A program made the position numbers and the translations under genes. From contig NZ_BJDG01000023.1 in NCBI RefSeq assembly GCF_005404945.1, positions 1 to 57,201 of the forward strand: 57,201 nucleotides of DNA, written 5' to 3'. The notes under the pieces were generated by a model, which was given only the letters and a program-made list of their open reading frames with translations, did not search any database and was not told the DNA's origin. Origin of the DNA: Lactiplantibacillus pingfangensis (GTDB taxonomy: Bacteria > Bacillota > Bacilli > Lactobacillales > Lactobacillaceae). Below are positions 1 to 7,611 of the stretch, piece after piece (positions within the stretch are counted from its first letter, which is position 1; each line of letters begins with the position of its first letter).

Positions 1-105
1 ACCGAAATGAGGTCGCTTAGAGACAACAGTAAATTTATATTATTTCATCTGACAACTTGACAGGGCCTAGCGCAGGCTTTGGGGCTACACTTTTTTGTTG
101 TTTAA

Positions 106-433
106 CTAAAGATAAAAATCGTTAGCAACTACCGCCATTTCCAATGATTAGGGCTTGAAGATTAGTGACATGGGCGCTTCCAGTCGCCACTGATAACATG
201 CGGCCGTGGGACCGGTCCAAGCCTGAGAAACGTCCCGGTCCGTCCGTGGCGTAACGCCGACAAGAAACATACTGACCCAACGCCACGGTCACGACCGATG
301 GGATCAGCGGCGACGGACAGCTAATTTAACTGTTTTTAGATTAGGTCTGCCGGAGCGGGATCGCGACTAATTTGGAAGTGGCTGTTGACTATATGACAGT
401 GTTTACGAGCCCTTTTGTCCTTTCAACCTTTTG
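106..433. mobile_element. MITE-like structured repeat, copy 1 (degenerate)
   Basis: No gene lies in 1-540; most of it is this repeat. It aligns over most of its length with the copies at 34258-34789 and 42580-43004. The left end begins CTAAAG (106-111) but lacks about 11 nt of the terminal repeat; the right end is TTCAACCTTTTG (422-433). The flanking 8-mers TTGTTTAA and TCGGTTAA agree at 6 of 8 bases, as an old target duplication might. The core fold is visible: helix 183-194/303-314, helix 201-208/290-297 and helix 246-252/280-286. An internal arm of about 40 nt present in the other copies is missing. Bases 1-105 hold nothing I can name. Confidence 0.6.
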
Positions 434-500
434 TCGGTTAAACGGATTTGTGAAAACGGTCGAAAGTTCGATCGTAGTTGAAAAGTTTTTGGAGATGTCA

Positions 501-530
501 AAGGAGCTACAACCGCGGTCATAGCTCCTT
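501..530 (-). terminator. Possible terminator of the Ser-rich lipoprotein gene
   Basis: Perfect 9-bp stem AAGGAGCTA/TAGCTCCTT just beyond the stop of the minus-strand gene. The T tract after it on the minus strand is weak, so it may be only a 3' stabilising hairpin. Confidence 0.4.
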
Positions 531-540
531 AAGTTGGAAA

Positions 541-1089
541 TTATTTCATTGACCGTCGATAACCGGCTTCCTGAGCTTCTGCCTCGCTGCCAAATTGGAC
601 GCCGTTGCCGTGTGCATTGCGATAGCTATGTTGTCCGGGAACGTGATAAATCTTGCTCTTAGGGTTACCCCAAATGACGGCTGTTTTTTCAGCGCCAGAT
701 TTGGGCGTTGCGGGAGTTGGCGTTACTTTTGGTGTTACCGGTGTCGGTGTTGCCTCAGCTTCTGACTGTGACGTGTTGGTGGTTGTTGAGCTGGCTGTAC
801 TTGATGTCGCTGATGCGGTCTGACTACTAGCTGAAGAACTAGAACTGGATGGCTGCGTAATTTCGTCAGTGATACTAGCATCTAACGCTTCGATTGACTG
901 ACTGGCAGCGGAAGAGCTGGAACTGCTGACGGACGAAGCGCTCGTGCTACTTTTGCTTGATTTTGATACGGCTGTCGATGAGCTAGTGGTGGTCGCCTCG
1001 GTACTGGCTTCTGAACTGCAACCAGCTAATGCGAGACCGGTGGCAGCTAATAAAATAAGACCTAACGCTTGACGCTTAAATTGTTTCAT
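541..1089 (-). CDS. Ser/Thr-rich lipoprotein with C-terminal sunset-like domain
   Basis: A 182-aa protein read from the ATG at 1089, which has GGAGG 8-12 nt upstream; a longer frame to 1170 has no ribosome site and would bury the signal peptide. The N-terminus MKQFKRQALGLILLAATGLA followed by LAGC is a type II lipoprotein signal with lipidated Cys at about residue 23. Then comes roughly 100 residues of low-complexity Ser/Ala/Thr, a spacer with PTPVTPKVTPTPATPK, and a 45-residue C-terminal module (IWGNPKSKIYHVPG, then FGSEAEAQEAGYRRS). That module resembles the small 'sunset' domain (Ada-like metal-site fold) found at the C-terminus of many Firmicute surface proteins. Probably displayed on the outer membrane face with the Ser-rich part as a stalk. 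Function unknown. Confidence 0.8.
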   Translation of the reverse strand: MKQFKRQALGLILLAATGLALAGCSSEASTEATTTSSSTAVSKSSKSSTSASSVSSSSSSAASQSIEALDASITDEITQPSSSSSSASSQTASATSSTASSTTTNTSQSEAEATPTPVTPKVTPTPATPKSGAEKTAVIWGNPKSKIYHVPGQHSYRNAHGNGVQFGSEAEAQEAGYRRSMK

Positions 1090-1562
1090 GTTTGAAATCC
1101 TCCAAAGAATAAAATTTAGGCGTGACTTTGAGCCACTATTAATTAAATACGCATTGCTTTTGGGTTTCATTTTTAATTTTCAAAAATAATCCGACTGAAT
1201 TGGTCAAGCGCGGATTCGGCAAGTGTCGAAATTCTCCTAGTCGGAAAAGCTGGTCGACAAATAAGCTTCTTCATCCCTGCTTGAGTTATCGCGTATCAAA
1301 TAGAGATAAGCGGTCGGTTGTGGCAAAATTTAGGAAATCTCAAAGAAAATCCAAATGGCTAATAACTTTAGTACAGCATAAGTTGGCGTTTGTTCGGGAG
1401 TTAAATATCTCATTCGCCTAGCAATCACAGGCAGGTGTTCAAGTGCTATGAATGGTCTATTGGGTTGACTTACCCTTAAATTCTGATTAGTTCAGTGAGA
1501 AGGCAACTGATCAGGGCTTTGAGCTGAATGGCAATTAAAACAGTGTACATTTTTAGCCGTGA
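1090..1562. other. Gap without recognisable gene
   Basis: Contains the ribosome site of the lipoprotein gene (GGAGG on the minus strand near 1097-1101) and otherwise no ORF with a credible start. A 73-codon frame at 1200-1421 has no ribosome site and an unconvincing composition. The cloverleaf-like element and the tRNA promoter follow. Confidence 0.5.
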
Positions 1563-1701
1563 GGGGGCTTCGTTTGGGGCTCAGCCGTGGCATTTGACTT
1601 AGCGCGGATGGTTTTATCCGCGGTTAGTCAAAAACCAGCTTTTGAGACCGCCTTTTGGCTCAAAAATGGTTCATGGCGTTCCAGCCCCAAACGAAGCCCC
1701 C
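1563..1701. repeat. Cloverleaf-like palindromic element, 139 bp
   Basis: Outer arms 1563-1581 (GGGGGCTTCGTTTGGGGCT) and 1683-1701 are perfect 19-bp inverted repeats. Between them sit two further hairpins: 1594-1609/1616-1631 (14 of 16 paired, TTGACTTAGCGCGGAT side) and 1640-1646/1659-1665 (7 bp perfect). No clear target duplication flanks it and it codes for nothing. It may be a MITE, a REP-like palindrome or a structured RNA. Confidence 0.65.
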
Positions 1702-1782
1702 GGTAGGCGGAAATTAATCCACTTGATAATGAATTTAGAGAAAATCGAGTAAAACTTAATACAGACACGGCTTAAATAAGAA

Positions 1783-1811
1783 TTGACAGGGTTTATTTTG
1801 TTATCTATAAT
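1783..1811 (+). promoter_or_regulatory. Consensus sigma-70 promoter of tRNA-Arg
   Basis: Perfect TTGACA (1783-1788), 17-bp spacer, perfect TATAAT (1806-1811), 13 nt before the tRNA. This is the only exact consensus promoter I see in the window. Confidence 0.9.
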
Positions 1812-1824
1812 TAATCTTGTTGTT

Positions 1825-1898
1825 GTCGCGGTAGCTCAACTGGATAGAGCATCCGCCTTCTAAGCGGAGGGTTGTGAGTTCAAGTCTCACTCGCGACA
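1825..1898 (+). tRNA. tRNA-Arg (anticodon TCT)
   Basis: Full cloverleaf: acceptor GTCGCGG/TCGCGAC with one G-U pair and discriminator A; D arm GCTC/GAGC; anticodon stem TCCGC/GCGGA with loop CTTCTAA (anticodon TCT, reads AGA/AGG); T arm GTGAG/CTCAC with loop TTCAAGT. CCA is not encoded. Stands alone with its own promoter and terminator. Confidence 0.96.
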
Positions 1899-1921
1899 TA
1901 AATCGTTTATATCGACCTGAA

Positions 1922-1963
1922 TAGATCGCTGTTAAAGTTCCATTTAACAGTGATCTATTTTTT
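1922..1963 (+). terminator. Rho-independent terminator after tRNA-Arg
   Basis: Perfect 15-bp stem TAGATCGCTGTTAAA/TTTAACAGTGATCTA (with one G-T pair) followed by a T run. Confidence 0.93.
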
Positions 1964-2081
1964 TGCCAGAAAGACGTTCGTTTGCACAGTAAGTGAACAA
2001 GTCATGGTGAACCACTTGGATTACTTGAACCGTTAGAATGAAGCTTGGTTGTGAAAGTTAGTTTTAAAGGGGGAGTTTTTT

Positions 2082-3977
2082 ATGGCAACGAAGTTAACGT
2101 TACAAGCGCCAGTTACTGGAAAATTGAAACCGATTACTTCAGTGACTGATGCTGTTTTTGCTTCTGAAAAAATGGGGAAAGGCTATGCCATTGAGCCGGA
2201 TGATGGCAACCTAGTTGCGCCAGTCAGTGGTGTCATCAGTTTTGTGGCGCCAACCAAGCATGCAGTCGCTATTCTGACAAATACCGGGGTGGAAGTCCTG
2301 GTGCATCTTGGATTAGATACGGTGATGATGAAAGGGGCACCGTTTGAATTGGCCGCACAAGCTCAACAGCCAATTATGGCCGGTCAGCCGCTGGGTACAA
2401 TGGATTTAGCCGCCATTAAAGCAGCGGGACATGCCACAACGGTTGTCGTTGTGATTACGAATACGGCTGACATCGCGGCCGAGTTGACCGCAATCACGCC
2501 ACAAGCTGTGCAAGCTGGACAGGCGGTAACGACCTGCACTTTTGAAACCGGTCCGACGGCAAAGACGAGTGAGCAAGCAACCAGTCCGGCGGCGATTGCC
2601 ACGCAATTGATTGAGCTTGTTGGTGGCCAGAAGAATATTAACAGCCTGATTCACTGTATCACCCGTTTACGGTTTTACTTGGATGACGACAATTTAGCAG
2701 ATGATGCTGCCATTAAGGCCTTGCCAGGGGTAATTGATGTGGTCAAAGCTGGTGGTCAATATCAGGTTGTCGTTGGGGCGGCGGTTAATGATTTTTATGA
2801 TGCCGTGATGGCCAACTTGACGCCCAACACAACCGCAACTGTGAAAACACCACGTCCAACCGGCCTGTGGCCAAGTATCAAATGGGGATTTGGTGAACTG
2901 GTTGGGGTAATCACTGCGGCGATGATGCCGATCATTGGCCTGTTGGCAGGTGCCGGGATTGTCAAGGGTCTACTAGCTATGACACTGGGCTTTAAATGGT
3001 TGACGGCCACCGCACCACTGTATGTGCTGATCAGTGCAATTGCTGATGGCATTTTTCATTTCTTGCCGGTTATTTTAGGCGTGACGGCTGCCAAAAAGTT
3101 GGGCTCAAATCAGATTGTTTTGGCAACAGTCGGTGGCGTGTTGGTCTATCCATCGTTGGCGGCGATTGCTGGTAGTAAAACACCGTCGTTGTTGCTTTTT
3201 GGTATTCACTTTCCAATCATGAACTACGCGGCGTCGGTCTTTCCAATCTTAGTTGCTGCTTGGTTGGCGGTATACCTAGAGCGCTGGTTAAAACGAGTCA
3301 TTCCACAACTCGTTGCGGCCATTTTTATCCCGATTATTGAAGTCTTAATTTTAAGTTTACTAATCGTTTTGGTGCTGGGTCCGGCAATTACGCAAGTGAG
3401 TGATTGGTTGGCAGATGGGATTATGGCAGCCCTGAATTTCAACGCGATTATCGGTGGCGCCATCTATTGCGCGATCTTCCCCGTACTCGTAATTTTTGGC
3501 CTGCATTGGCCGTTGATTCCAATTATCGTGAATGATTTAGCCGTGCATGGTTACAGTATGTTAAATGCTTTTTCATCAGTTTTAATGATGGGGATTGCTG
3601 GTGGCGTATTTGCGGTGACGCTGAAGACCCATCAAAAGAAGTTGAAGCAGATCGGTTTTGGCGCCACGATTTCACAGTTGTGTGGCGTCGGTGAGCCAGC
3701 AATTTATGGGGTGCTCTTAAAATATAAACGCGTTTTCTATATGGTCACTTTGGCTAATATTTTTGGCGGGGCCCTTGCCGGTGCCTTATACTTATTGAAT
3801 TATGGCTTTTCCGGTGGCTTGGTGGGCTTTGCCTCATTTATTAATCCTAAAGTCGGGATTGATCAAAATTTTTATAATTATCTGATTTCACATGGCTTAA
3901 CTTTTCTCGTCGCGTTCATCTTGACTTGGTTGGTCGGCTTTAATGATAAAATGAAACCATCAGATCAAACAGTTTAA
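2082..3977 (+). CDS. PTS permease EIIABC, beta-glucoside (bgl) type, domain order A-B-C
   Basis: Predicted 631-aa sugar-importing, phosphorylating membrane enzyme of the phosphotransferase system. EIIA (Crr-like) occupies residues about 1-150 with the phospho-His in VLVHLGLDT (H75). EIIB is about 170-260 with the phospho-Cys in NSLIHCITRLRF (C192). The membrane EIIC domain follows from about 270 to the end (GLLAGAGIVKGLL, GVGEPAIYGVLLKYKR). Family members usually run B-C-A, so the EIIA-first order is less common. AAAGGGGGAG precedes the ATG. No BglG/LicT antiterminator, its RAT site, or phospho-glucosidase is nearby; the next gene, 17 bp on, is an SGNH hydrolase. Substrate not predictable; a beta-glucoside, trehalose or sucrose type sugar is possible. 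Confidence 0.9.
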   Translation: MATKLTLQAPVTGKLKPITSVTDAVFASEKMGKGYAIEPDDGNLVAPVSGVISFVAPTKHAVAILTNTGVEVLVHLGLDTVMMKGAPFELAAQAQQPIMAGQPLGTMDLAAIKAAGHATTVVVVITNTADIAAELTAITPQAVQAGQAVTTCTFETGPTAKTSEQATSPAAIATQLIELVGGQKNINSLIHCITRLRFYLDDDNLADDAAIKALPGVIDVVKAGGQYQVVVGAAVNDFYDAVMANLTPNTTATVKTPRPTGLWPSIKWGFGELVGVITAAMMPIIGLLAGAGIVKGLLAMTLGFKWLTATAPLYVLISAIADGIFHFLPVILGVTAAKKLGSNQIVLATVGGVLVYPSLAAIAGSKTPSLLLFGIHFPIMNYAASVFPILVAAWLAVYLERWLKRVIPQLVAAIFIPIIEVLILSLLIVLVLGPAITQVSDWLADGIMAALNFNAIIGGAIYCAIFPVLVIFGLHWPLIPIIVNDLAVHGYSMLNAFSSVLMMGIAGGVFAVTLKTHQKKLKQIGFGATISQLCGVGEPAIYGVLLKYKRVFYMVTLANIFGGALAGALYLLNYGFSGGLVGFASFINPKVGIDQNFYNYLISHGLTFLVAFILTWLVGFNDKMKPSDQTV

Positions 3978-3994
3978 ATGAAGAAGGGGTTTAA

Positions 3995-5062
3995 ATGGTT
4001 ACTGCAATTGCCTGGCGTCAAATGGTTGCTCATTTTCCTAATCTTAAGGGGATTAATGGGCAGCATCAGCAGACGATTCAAATTAAGCAATCGTTATCGG
4101 CACCACGCTTGCGTTTTTGGTTAGCGAACGATTATGGCAATCAGCCATTGCCGATTCAGGACATGACGGTCACCAACGCGGATTCGGAGACGATGTCGGT
4201 GACAGTTAACCGTCAGTCAAGCTTTCAAGTGCCAGCGTGGGGGCGTCTGTGGAGCGATTGGCTGCCACTGCCGATTCAAGCGGGAACGTGGTTAACCATC
4301 ACGCTAGTTTCACCGGAAGTTAATCCGCAAACGTTGGCCCAATCGTTTGATCAAACCCTGATTCGGGTGATTGGGAGGAATCAGCCATACTTTTATGGTC
4401 CGGTTGCAATCGAAATTGAACGTGCCGAGCCGGTTAAGTCTTTGTTGTTTTTTGGTGACTCGTTAACGAATCAAGGTTACTATTCCGCCGCTTTTTCACA
4501 AAAATTAATGACTGCTGCACCAGATCAATGGGGATTGACCAACGGGGGCATTTCGGGTAACCGTTTGTTGCGCGCCGGGAATTCAACCTCTGTCTGGTCG
4601 CCAAGCTTTGGTCTGGCCGGATTAAACCGCTTGCCAGCCTTATTGTCCGAGCAGTCGGTCGATTGGTTAATTTTTATGGAAGGACTTAATGATTTATTGC
4701 ATCCGGGCAACGGCTCTCCACAGACAGAATTACCCACTGCAGCGGCGCTCATTGCCGGAATTAAGCAAGTTCAGACATTAGCGGCAACGCGGTCGCTGCG
4801 GTTAACGTTAGCGACGATTACGCCCTTTAAAACGGGAGTCATCGGTGAAAAGCCTGCTTGGACGCCCGCCAAGGAACAGATTCGCCAGACGGTCAATACC
4901 TATTTGCGTTCCTCGCCAAATACTGTCGATTTTGATCAACTCGTTGCGACGGCTGATCAGCGGCTAGCGGCTACCTTTGATTGCGGTGACCATATTCATT
5001 TCTCAGCAGCGGGTGGCGAATTAGTGGCCCAATTTTTAGCGGCCCAATTGGCGATTGATTAA
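3995..5062 (+). CDS. SGNH/GDSL-family hydrolase
   Basis: 355 aa, no signal peptide, so probably cytoplasmic. The esterase blocks are all present: block I FFGDSLTNQ (nucleophile S156), block II GGISGNR (G185, N189), block III EGLNDLL (N232), and block V GDHIHFS (D332, H335). Residues 1-145 form an N-terminal beta-rich accessory domain, as in 'SGNH/GDSL hydrolase family' esterases of lactobacilli. Seventeen bases after the PTS gene with its own AAGAAGGGG site and a shared strong terminator, so probably cotranscribed; it may deacylate the imported sugar phosphate (inference). Exact substrate unknown. Confidence 0.87.
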   Translation: MVTAIAWRQMVAHFPNLKGINGQHQQTIQIKQSLSAPRLRFWLANDYGNQPLPIQDMTVTNADSETMSVTVNRQSSFQVPAWGRLWSDWLPLPIQAGTWLTITLVSPEVNPQTLAQSFDQTLIRVIGRNQPYFYGPVAIEIERAEPVKSLLFFGDSLTNQGYYSAAFSQKLMTAAPDQWGLTNGGISGNRLLRAGNSTSVWSPSFGLAGLNRLPALLSEQSVDWLIFMEGLNDLLHPGNGSPQTELPTAAALIAGIKQVQTLAATRSLRLTLATITPFKTGVIGEKPAWTPAKEQIRQTVNTYLRSSPNTVDFDQLVATADQRLAATFDCGDHIHFSAAGGELVAQFLAAQLAID

Positions 5063-5080
5063 GTTATCTGTCATCAGCAA

Positions 5081-5125
5081 AAAAAGAACTGCCAGCAGTC
5101 GATAAAGCTGCTGACAGTTCTTTTT
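5081..5125. terminator. Bidirectional terminator between convergent genes
   Basis: Stem AAAAAGAACTG-CAGCAG / CTGCTGACAGTTCTTTTT with A and T tails on both sides; serves the hydrolase gene on the plus strand and the membrane protein gene on the minus strand. Confidence 0.92.
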
Positions 5126-5141
5126 GATTGGTCACAATGAG

Positions 5142-5723
5142 CTAGGCCTGAATGTACTGGGCACTCAATCGTTTTAGATCACGCTTTAGTTTAGTTTCAT
5201 CACAAGTACTCCAATAGGCGTACTGATAAAGCGGAATGGTTAGTGTCTGATCCGTCTGACTGATTGCGCGATCGAGTTTTTTGACGGCTGGCTGCCAATT
5301 TGTTTGGGGATTCACAAGTGTGATGTGCAAGGTATCCTCATAACTGGCTAACTTTTGCACATTTTGCCATGGAATCCGGTTAAAATTACGGGTGAACATC
5401 GGCAGCGCAATTCCATTGGCGTCAATGTTTAGGACTTGGCGACGCCCCATGATAAAACGCGTGGTACTCTGCCAAATCAGTGCTAGGCCGCCAAATCCGA
5501 ATAAACCGATGGCGAGCCAAGCACAAAGGTCAACCTCGAGCACTGACAGTGAAACATAGCCAGAGTCTTTGTCCCAGACGTGATCATAAGCGGTTGAGAA
5601 CCAAGGGTCACCCCAAAACTCGATTAAATTGGTCACCGCGAAATAGGTAAACCCAATGCTGACTAAAATAAGTAACAGATTGCCATACGGTTTAGCCCGA
5701 TAGATTACAGGTTGTTGAGCCAT
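5142..5723 (-). CDS. Two-TM membrane protein, STM3941-like (PH-like C-terminal domain)
   Basis: 193 aa from the ATG at 5723, which has GGAGG upstream; a frame open to 5777 has no ribosome site. Two hydrophobic segments (about residues 14-34 and 66-86) are followed by a soluble C-terminal region starting RRQVLNIDANGIALPMF and containing RIPWQNVQKLASYED, the pattern of the STM3941/YdbT-like bacterial PH-type family. Function unknown. Monocistronic, with a clear promoter and a shared bidirectional terminator. Confidence 0.75.
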   Translation of the reverse strand: MAQQPVIYRAKPYGNLLLILVSIGFTYFAVTNLIEFWGDPWFSTAYDHVWDKDSGYVSLSVLEVDLCAWLAIGLFGFGGLALIWQSTTRFIMGRRQVLNIDANGIALPMFTRNFNRIPWQNVQKLASYEDTLHITLVNPQTNWQPAVKKLDRAISQTDQTLTIPLYQYAYWSTCDETKLKRDLKRLSAQYIQA

Positions 5724-5749
5724 GAGTACGCCTCCAGTTGATAGGTTAA

Positions 5750-5778
5750 ATTTTACACGTTGAAGCCAAATTTTCAAA
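5750..5778 (-). promoter_or_regulatory. Promoter of the STM3941-like gene
   Basis: On the minus strand TTGAAA (5778-5773), 17-bp spacer, TAAAAT (5755-5750), about 26 nt before the start codon. Confidence 0.65.
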
Positions 5779-5857
5779 TTTAAATTGATTAAATGGGTTG
5801 AATACTTTAAGAAAAGTTAAAGGTCAGGTCAATATTGATTAAATTCAATCATTTCAC

Positions 5858-5886
5858 TTGAAATATTCCTGTAACATAACGATAAT
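5858..5886 (+). promoter_or_regulatory. Promoter of the 41-aa membrane protein gene
   Basis: TTGAAA (5858-5863), 17-bp spacer, GATAAT (5881-5886). Confidence 0.6.
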
Positions 5887-5922
5887 ATAATTGTAATCAG
5901 AGAAAGGGAAGGTGTGACGCTT

Positions 5923-6048
5923 ATGGGTTCAGTATTTGCGATTATTGGCATGCTTGCCATTGCTGGCGGCGTTCAATATTATTCAAATTTTGTCAAGAAG
6001 GAAAATGAAGCAAGCAAACATTTCACTGCTTCCCGCGAGAATCATTAG
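5923..6048 (+). CDS. Small single-pass membrane protein, 41 aa
   Basis: ATG at 5923 with AAGGGAAGG about 8 nt upstream, its own promoter and its own terminator, which together make a real gene likely. The peptide starts MGSVFAIIGMLAIAGG, a hydrophobic helix of about 17 residues, then a charged tail (VKKENEASKHFTASRENH). Below the usual ORF length cut-off, so easily missed. No family recognised. Confidence 0.65.
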   Translation: MGSVFAIIGMLAIAGGVQYYSNFVKKENEASKHFTASRENH

Positions 6049-6082
6049 CGGTTTTGACAGGTCAAACAATGGTATTAATTAA

Positions 6083-6123
6083 ACCAAAAAAGAACTGACC
6101 AACTAGTGGTCAGTTCTTTTTTT
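6083..6123. terminator. Bidirectional terminator
   Basis: Stem AAAAAAGAACTGACC/GGTCAGTTCTTTTTT with loop AACTAGT, between convergent small genes. Confidence 0.92.
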
Positions 6124-6126
6124 AGA

Positions 6127-6282
6127 TTACTTGATTTTTGGTGTTGATTCAATGGTTTCAGTCTTGCCAGCAGCGAAACGTTGGATGGCAGCAGTTTGCT
6201 TTTCGCGACGAATGCGCTTTTGCTTATCAGCAACTGGACGACGTGATGCCCATGTATTGTATGGTTTACGTACTTCGGTCAT
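6127..6282 (-). CDS. Small basic conserved-type protein, 51 aa
   Basis: Read from the ATG at 6282, which has AAAGGAGG 10 nt upstream; the frame open to 6444 is not supported. Sequence begins MTEVRKPYNTWASRRP and continues with RRVADKQ-type basic residues, ending in PKIK. Rich in Lys/Arg, no membrane segment. A TATACT -10 (minus strand, plus 6331-6336) precedes it. No function known to me. Confidence 0.7.
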   Translation of the reverse strand: MTEVRKPYNTWASRRPVADKQKRIRREKQTAAIQRFAAGKTETIESTPKIK

Positions 6283-6436
6283 GAGAGAAATTCCTCCTTT
6301 ATTTAGTCCAATAACAATTATTGTAAAGCTAGTATAACGTAAATTGCAACAAAAATTAATCAAAAAGCAGTTTTTTTTGAAAAATTCCTTAAAATTATAA
6401 ACATTTAGCCACAATCTGTCTCGGTTATCTGAACTG

Positions 6437-6466
6437 TTAGACACTTTCTTAAAATGATGTTATATT
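6437..6466 (+). promoter_or_regulatory. Promoter of the TetR gene at 6496
   Basis: TTAGAC (6437-6442), 18-bp spacer, TATATT (6461-6466), ending 29 nt before the start. Confidence 0.5.
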
Positions 6467-6495
6467 TAATTTAATTGAGAAAGTAGGGAAGTTAA

Positions 6496-7125
6496 ATGAG
6501 TCACGACATGGATCCACGCGTCGATAAGACCCGCCGACATTTGCGGCAAGCATTAATAACGTTATTACAAAATGAACAAGTTGAGAATATCTCAGTCCAA
6601 GAATTGACGGCCACTGCCTCAGTGACTCGGGGGACCTTTTATCTTCATTATAAAGATAAACCCGCTTTTGTTGATCAAGCCTTGGACGATTTGGTGACTG
6701 ATTTATTTGATCAGGCCATCGTGACAGTGCCAGTGGGCGATATTATTACGAATCCGATCGATCCATTGCGACGGGTTCAAGTCCTATCGTTGTCCAAGGC
6801 GTTAGGCTATGTTGATCAGCATGCTGAAGCGTTTAAAACGTTATTGCTGGACCAAAGTCAGTTAGCGGTCAATCGTCGAATCAATGAACAACTGACGCAA
6901 TGGATGCAACGGTTTTATCATGATTTTGAAGATCAATTTGCAGATTTGGAAGTGCCAGTGAGTGTTCAAATCGCGTATTATGTCTCAGCCACGACCGGAA
7001 TTATCACGGATTGGCTAGCCCACGACATGATTTATACGCCGCGCTATCTGACCAAGTGTATCAAAAAGCTACATCATTTAATGACCGCGCGTAATATTAC
7101 CTTCACTGATTTCTTCGTTCAATAA
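6496..7125 (+). CDS. TetR/AcrR-family transcriptional regulator
   Basis: 209 aa. The N-terminal helix-turn-helix region (about 10-58) shows VENISVQELTATASVTRGTFYLHYKDKP split across the typical recognition-helix pattern, with RGTFYLHYKDK as the signature. The remainder is an all-alpha ligand and dimer domain (TetR_C type with a STT-like YYVSATTGIITDWL stretch). AAGTAGGGAAG lies before the ATG. It is not next to an obvious target: the small basic protein is divergent upstream and rplU has its own promoter downstream. Its operator is not obvious. Confidence 0.88.
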   Translation: MSHDMDPRVDKTRRHLRQALITLLQNEQVENISVQELTATASVTRGTFYLHYKDKPAFVDQALDDLVTDLFDQAIVTVPVGDIITNPIDPLRRVQVLSLSKALGYVDQHAEAFKTLLLDQSQLAVNRRINEQLTQWMQRFYHDFEDQFADLEVPVSVQIAYYVSATTGIITDWLAHDMIYTPRYLTKCIKKLHHLMTARNITFTDFFVQ

Positions 7126-7134
7126 AAATATCAC

Positions 7135-7163
7135 TTGACTAGTCCCCGGTATTTTGATAGTAT
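7135..7163 (+). promoter_or_regulatory. Promoter of the rplU-prp-rpmA operon
   Basis: TTGACT (7135-7140), 17-bp spacer, TAGTAT (7158-7163). Confidence 0.75.
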
Positions 7164-7169
7164 TCTCTT

Positions 7170-7274
7170 GTTGTATTTGTGGACTTCTACAGCTACAACC
7201 GCACGAATTGAGTATTAAGTTCAGTCATGACGCTTAATTTGGCGAGTCTAAGTGATTCATAATTTAAGGAGGTG
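7170..7274 (+). ncRNA. Candidate L21 ribosomal-protein leader (5' UTR)
   Basis: About 110 nt of untranslated leader between the promoter and the rplU ribosome site. Short helices can be drawn (TGTGG/CCGCA near 7179-7205 and ATTAAG/CTTAAT near 7213-7231). An autoregulatory L21 leader is known at this place in Firmicutes; I recognise it by position rather than by sequence consensus. Confidence 0.45.
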
Positions 7275-7281
7275 CACAAAC

Positions 7282-7590
7282 GTGTACGCAATTATTGTAA
7301 CTGGTGGTAAACAATATAAAGTTGAAGCAGGCCAAGCAATCTATGTTGAAAAGCTTGATGCTGCTGCAGGCGACAAGGTTACTTTTGATCAAGTAGTCTT
7401 TGTCGGTGGCGACTCAACCAAGATTGGTACGCCTACTGTTGATGGTGCGACGGTCGAAGGTACTGTTGAAAAACAAGGCCGCGAACGTAAAGTGATTACT
7501 TACAAGTATAAGGCCAAAAAAGGTACTCATACGAAGAAGGGTCATCGCCAACCATACACTAAGGTAACGATCGACACAATTAATGCATAA
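7282..7590 (+). CDS. rplU: 50S ribosomal protein L21
   Basis: 102 aa from the GTG at 7282, preceded by AAGGAGG with good spacing; the frame open to 7252 is leader. Sequence [16 protein letters not shown] opens the protein and [20 protein letters not shown] carries the 23S rRNA-binding signature near the C-terminus. Usual bacterial length. First gene of the classic rplU-prp-rpmA operon. Confidence 0.97.
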   Translation: MYAIIVTGGKQYKVEAGQAIYVEKLDAAAGDKVTFDQVVFVGGDSTKIGTPTVDGATVEGTVEKQGRERKVITYKYKAKKGTHTKKGHRQPYTKVTIDTINA

Positions 7591-7611
7591 ATAAGAAAGT
7601 AGGCATTCTTT

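Noticed and set aside
1200-1421. 73-codon plus-strand ORF in the gap before the tRNA
   Set aside because: No ribosome site at its start, no promoter, and residue composition unlike neighbouring proteins.
1964-2081. RAT/antiterminator site or cre box upstream of the PTS gene
   Set aside because: No match good enough to TGWAANCGNTWNCA and no terminator-antiterminator pair; only a weak dyad near 2002-2022.
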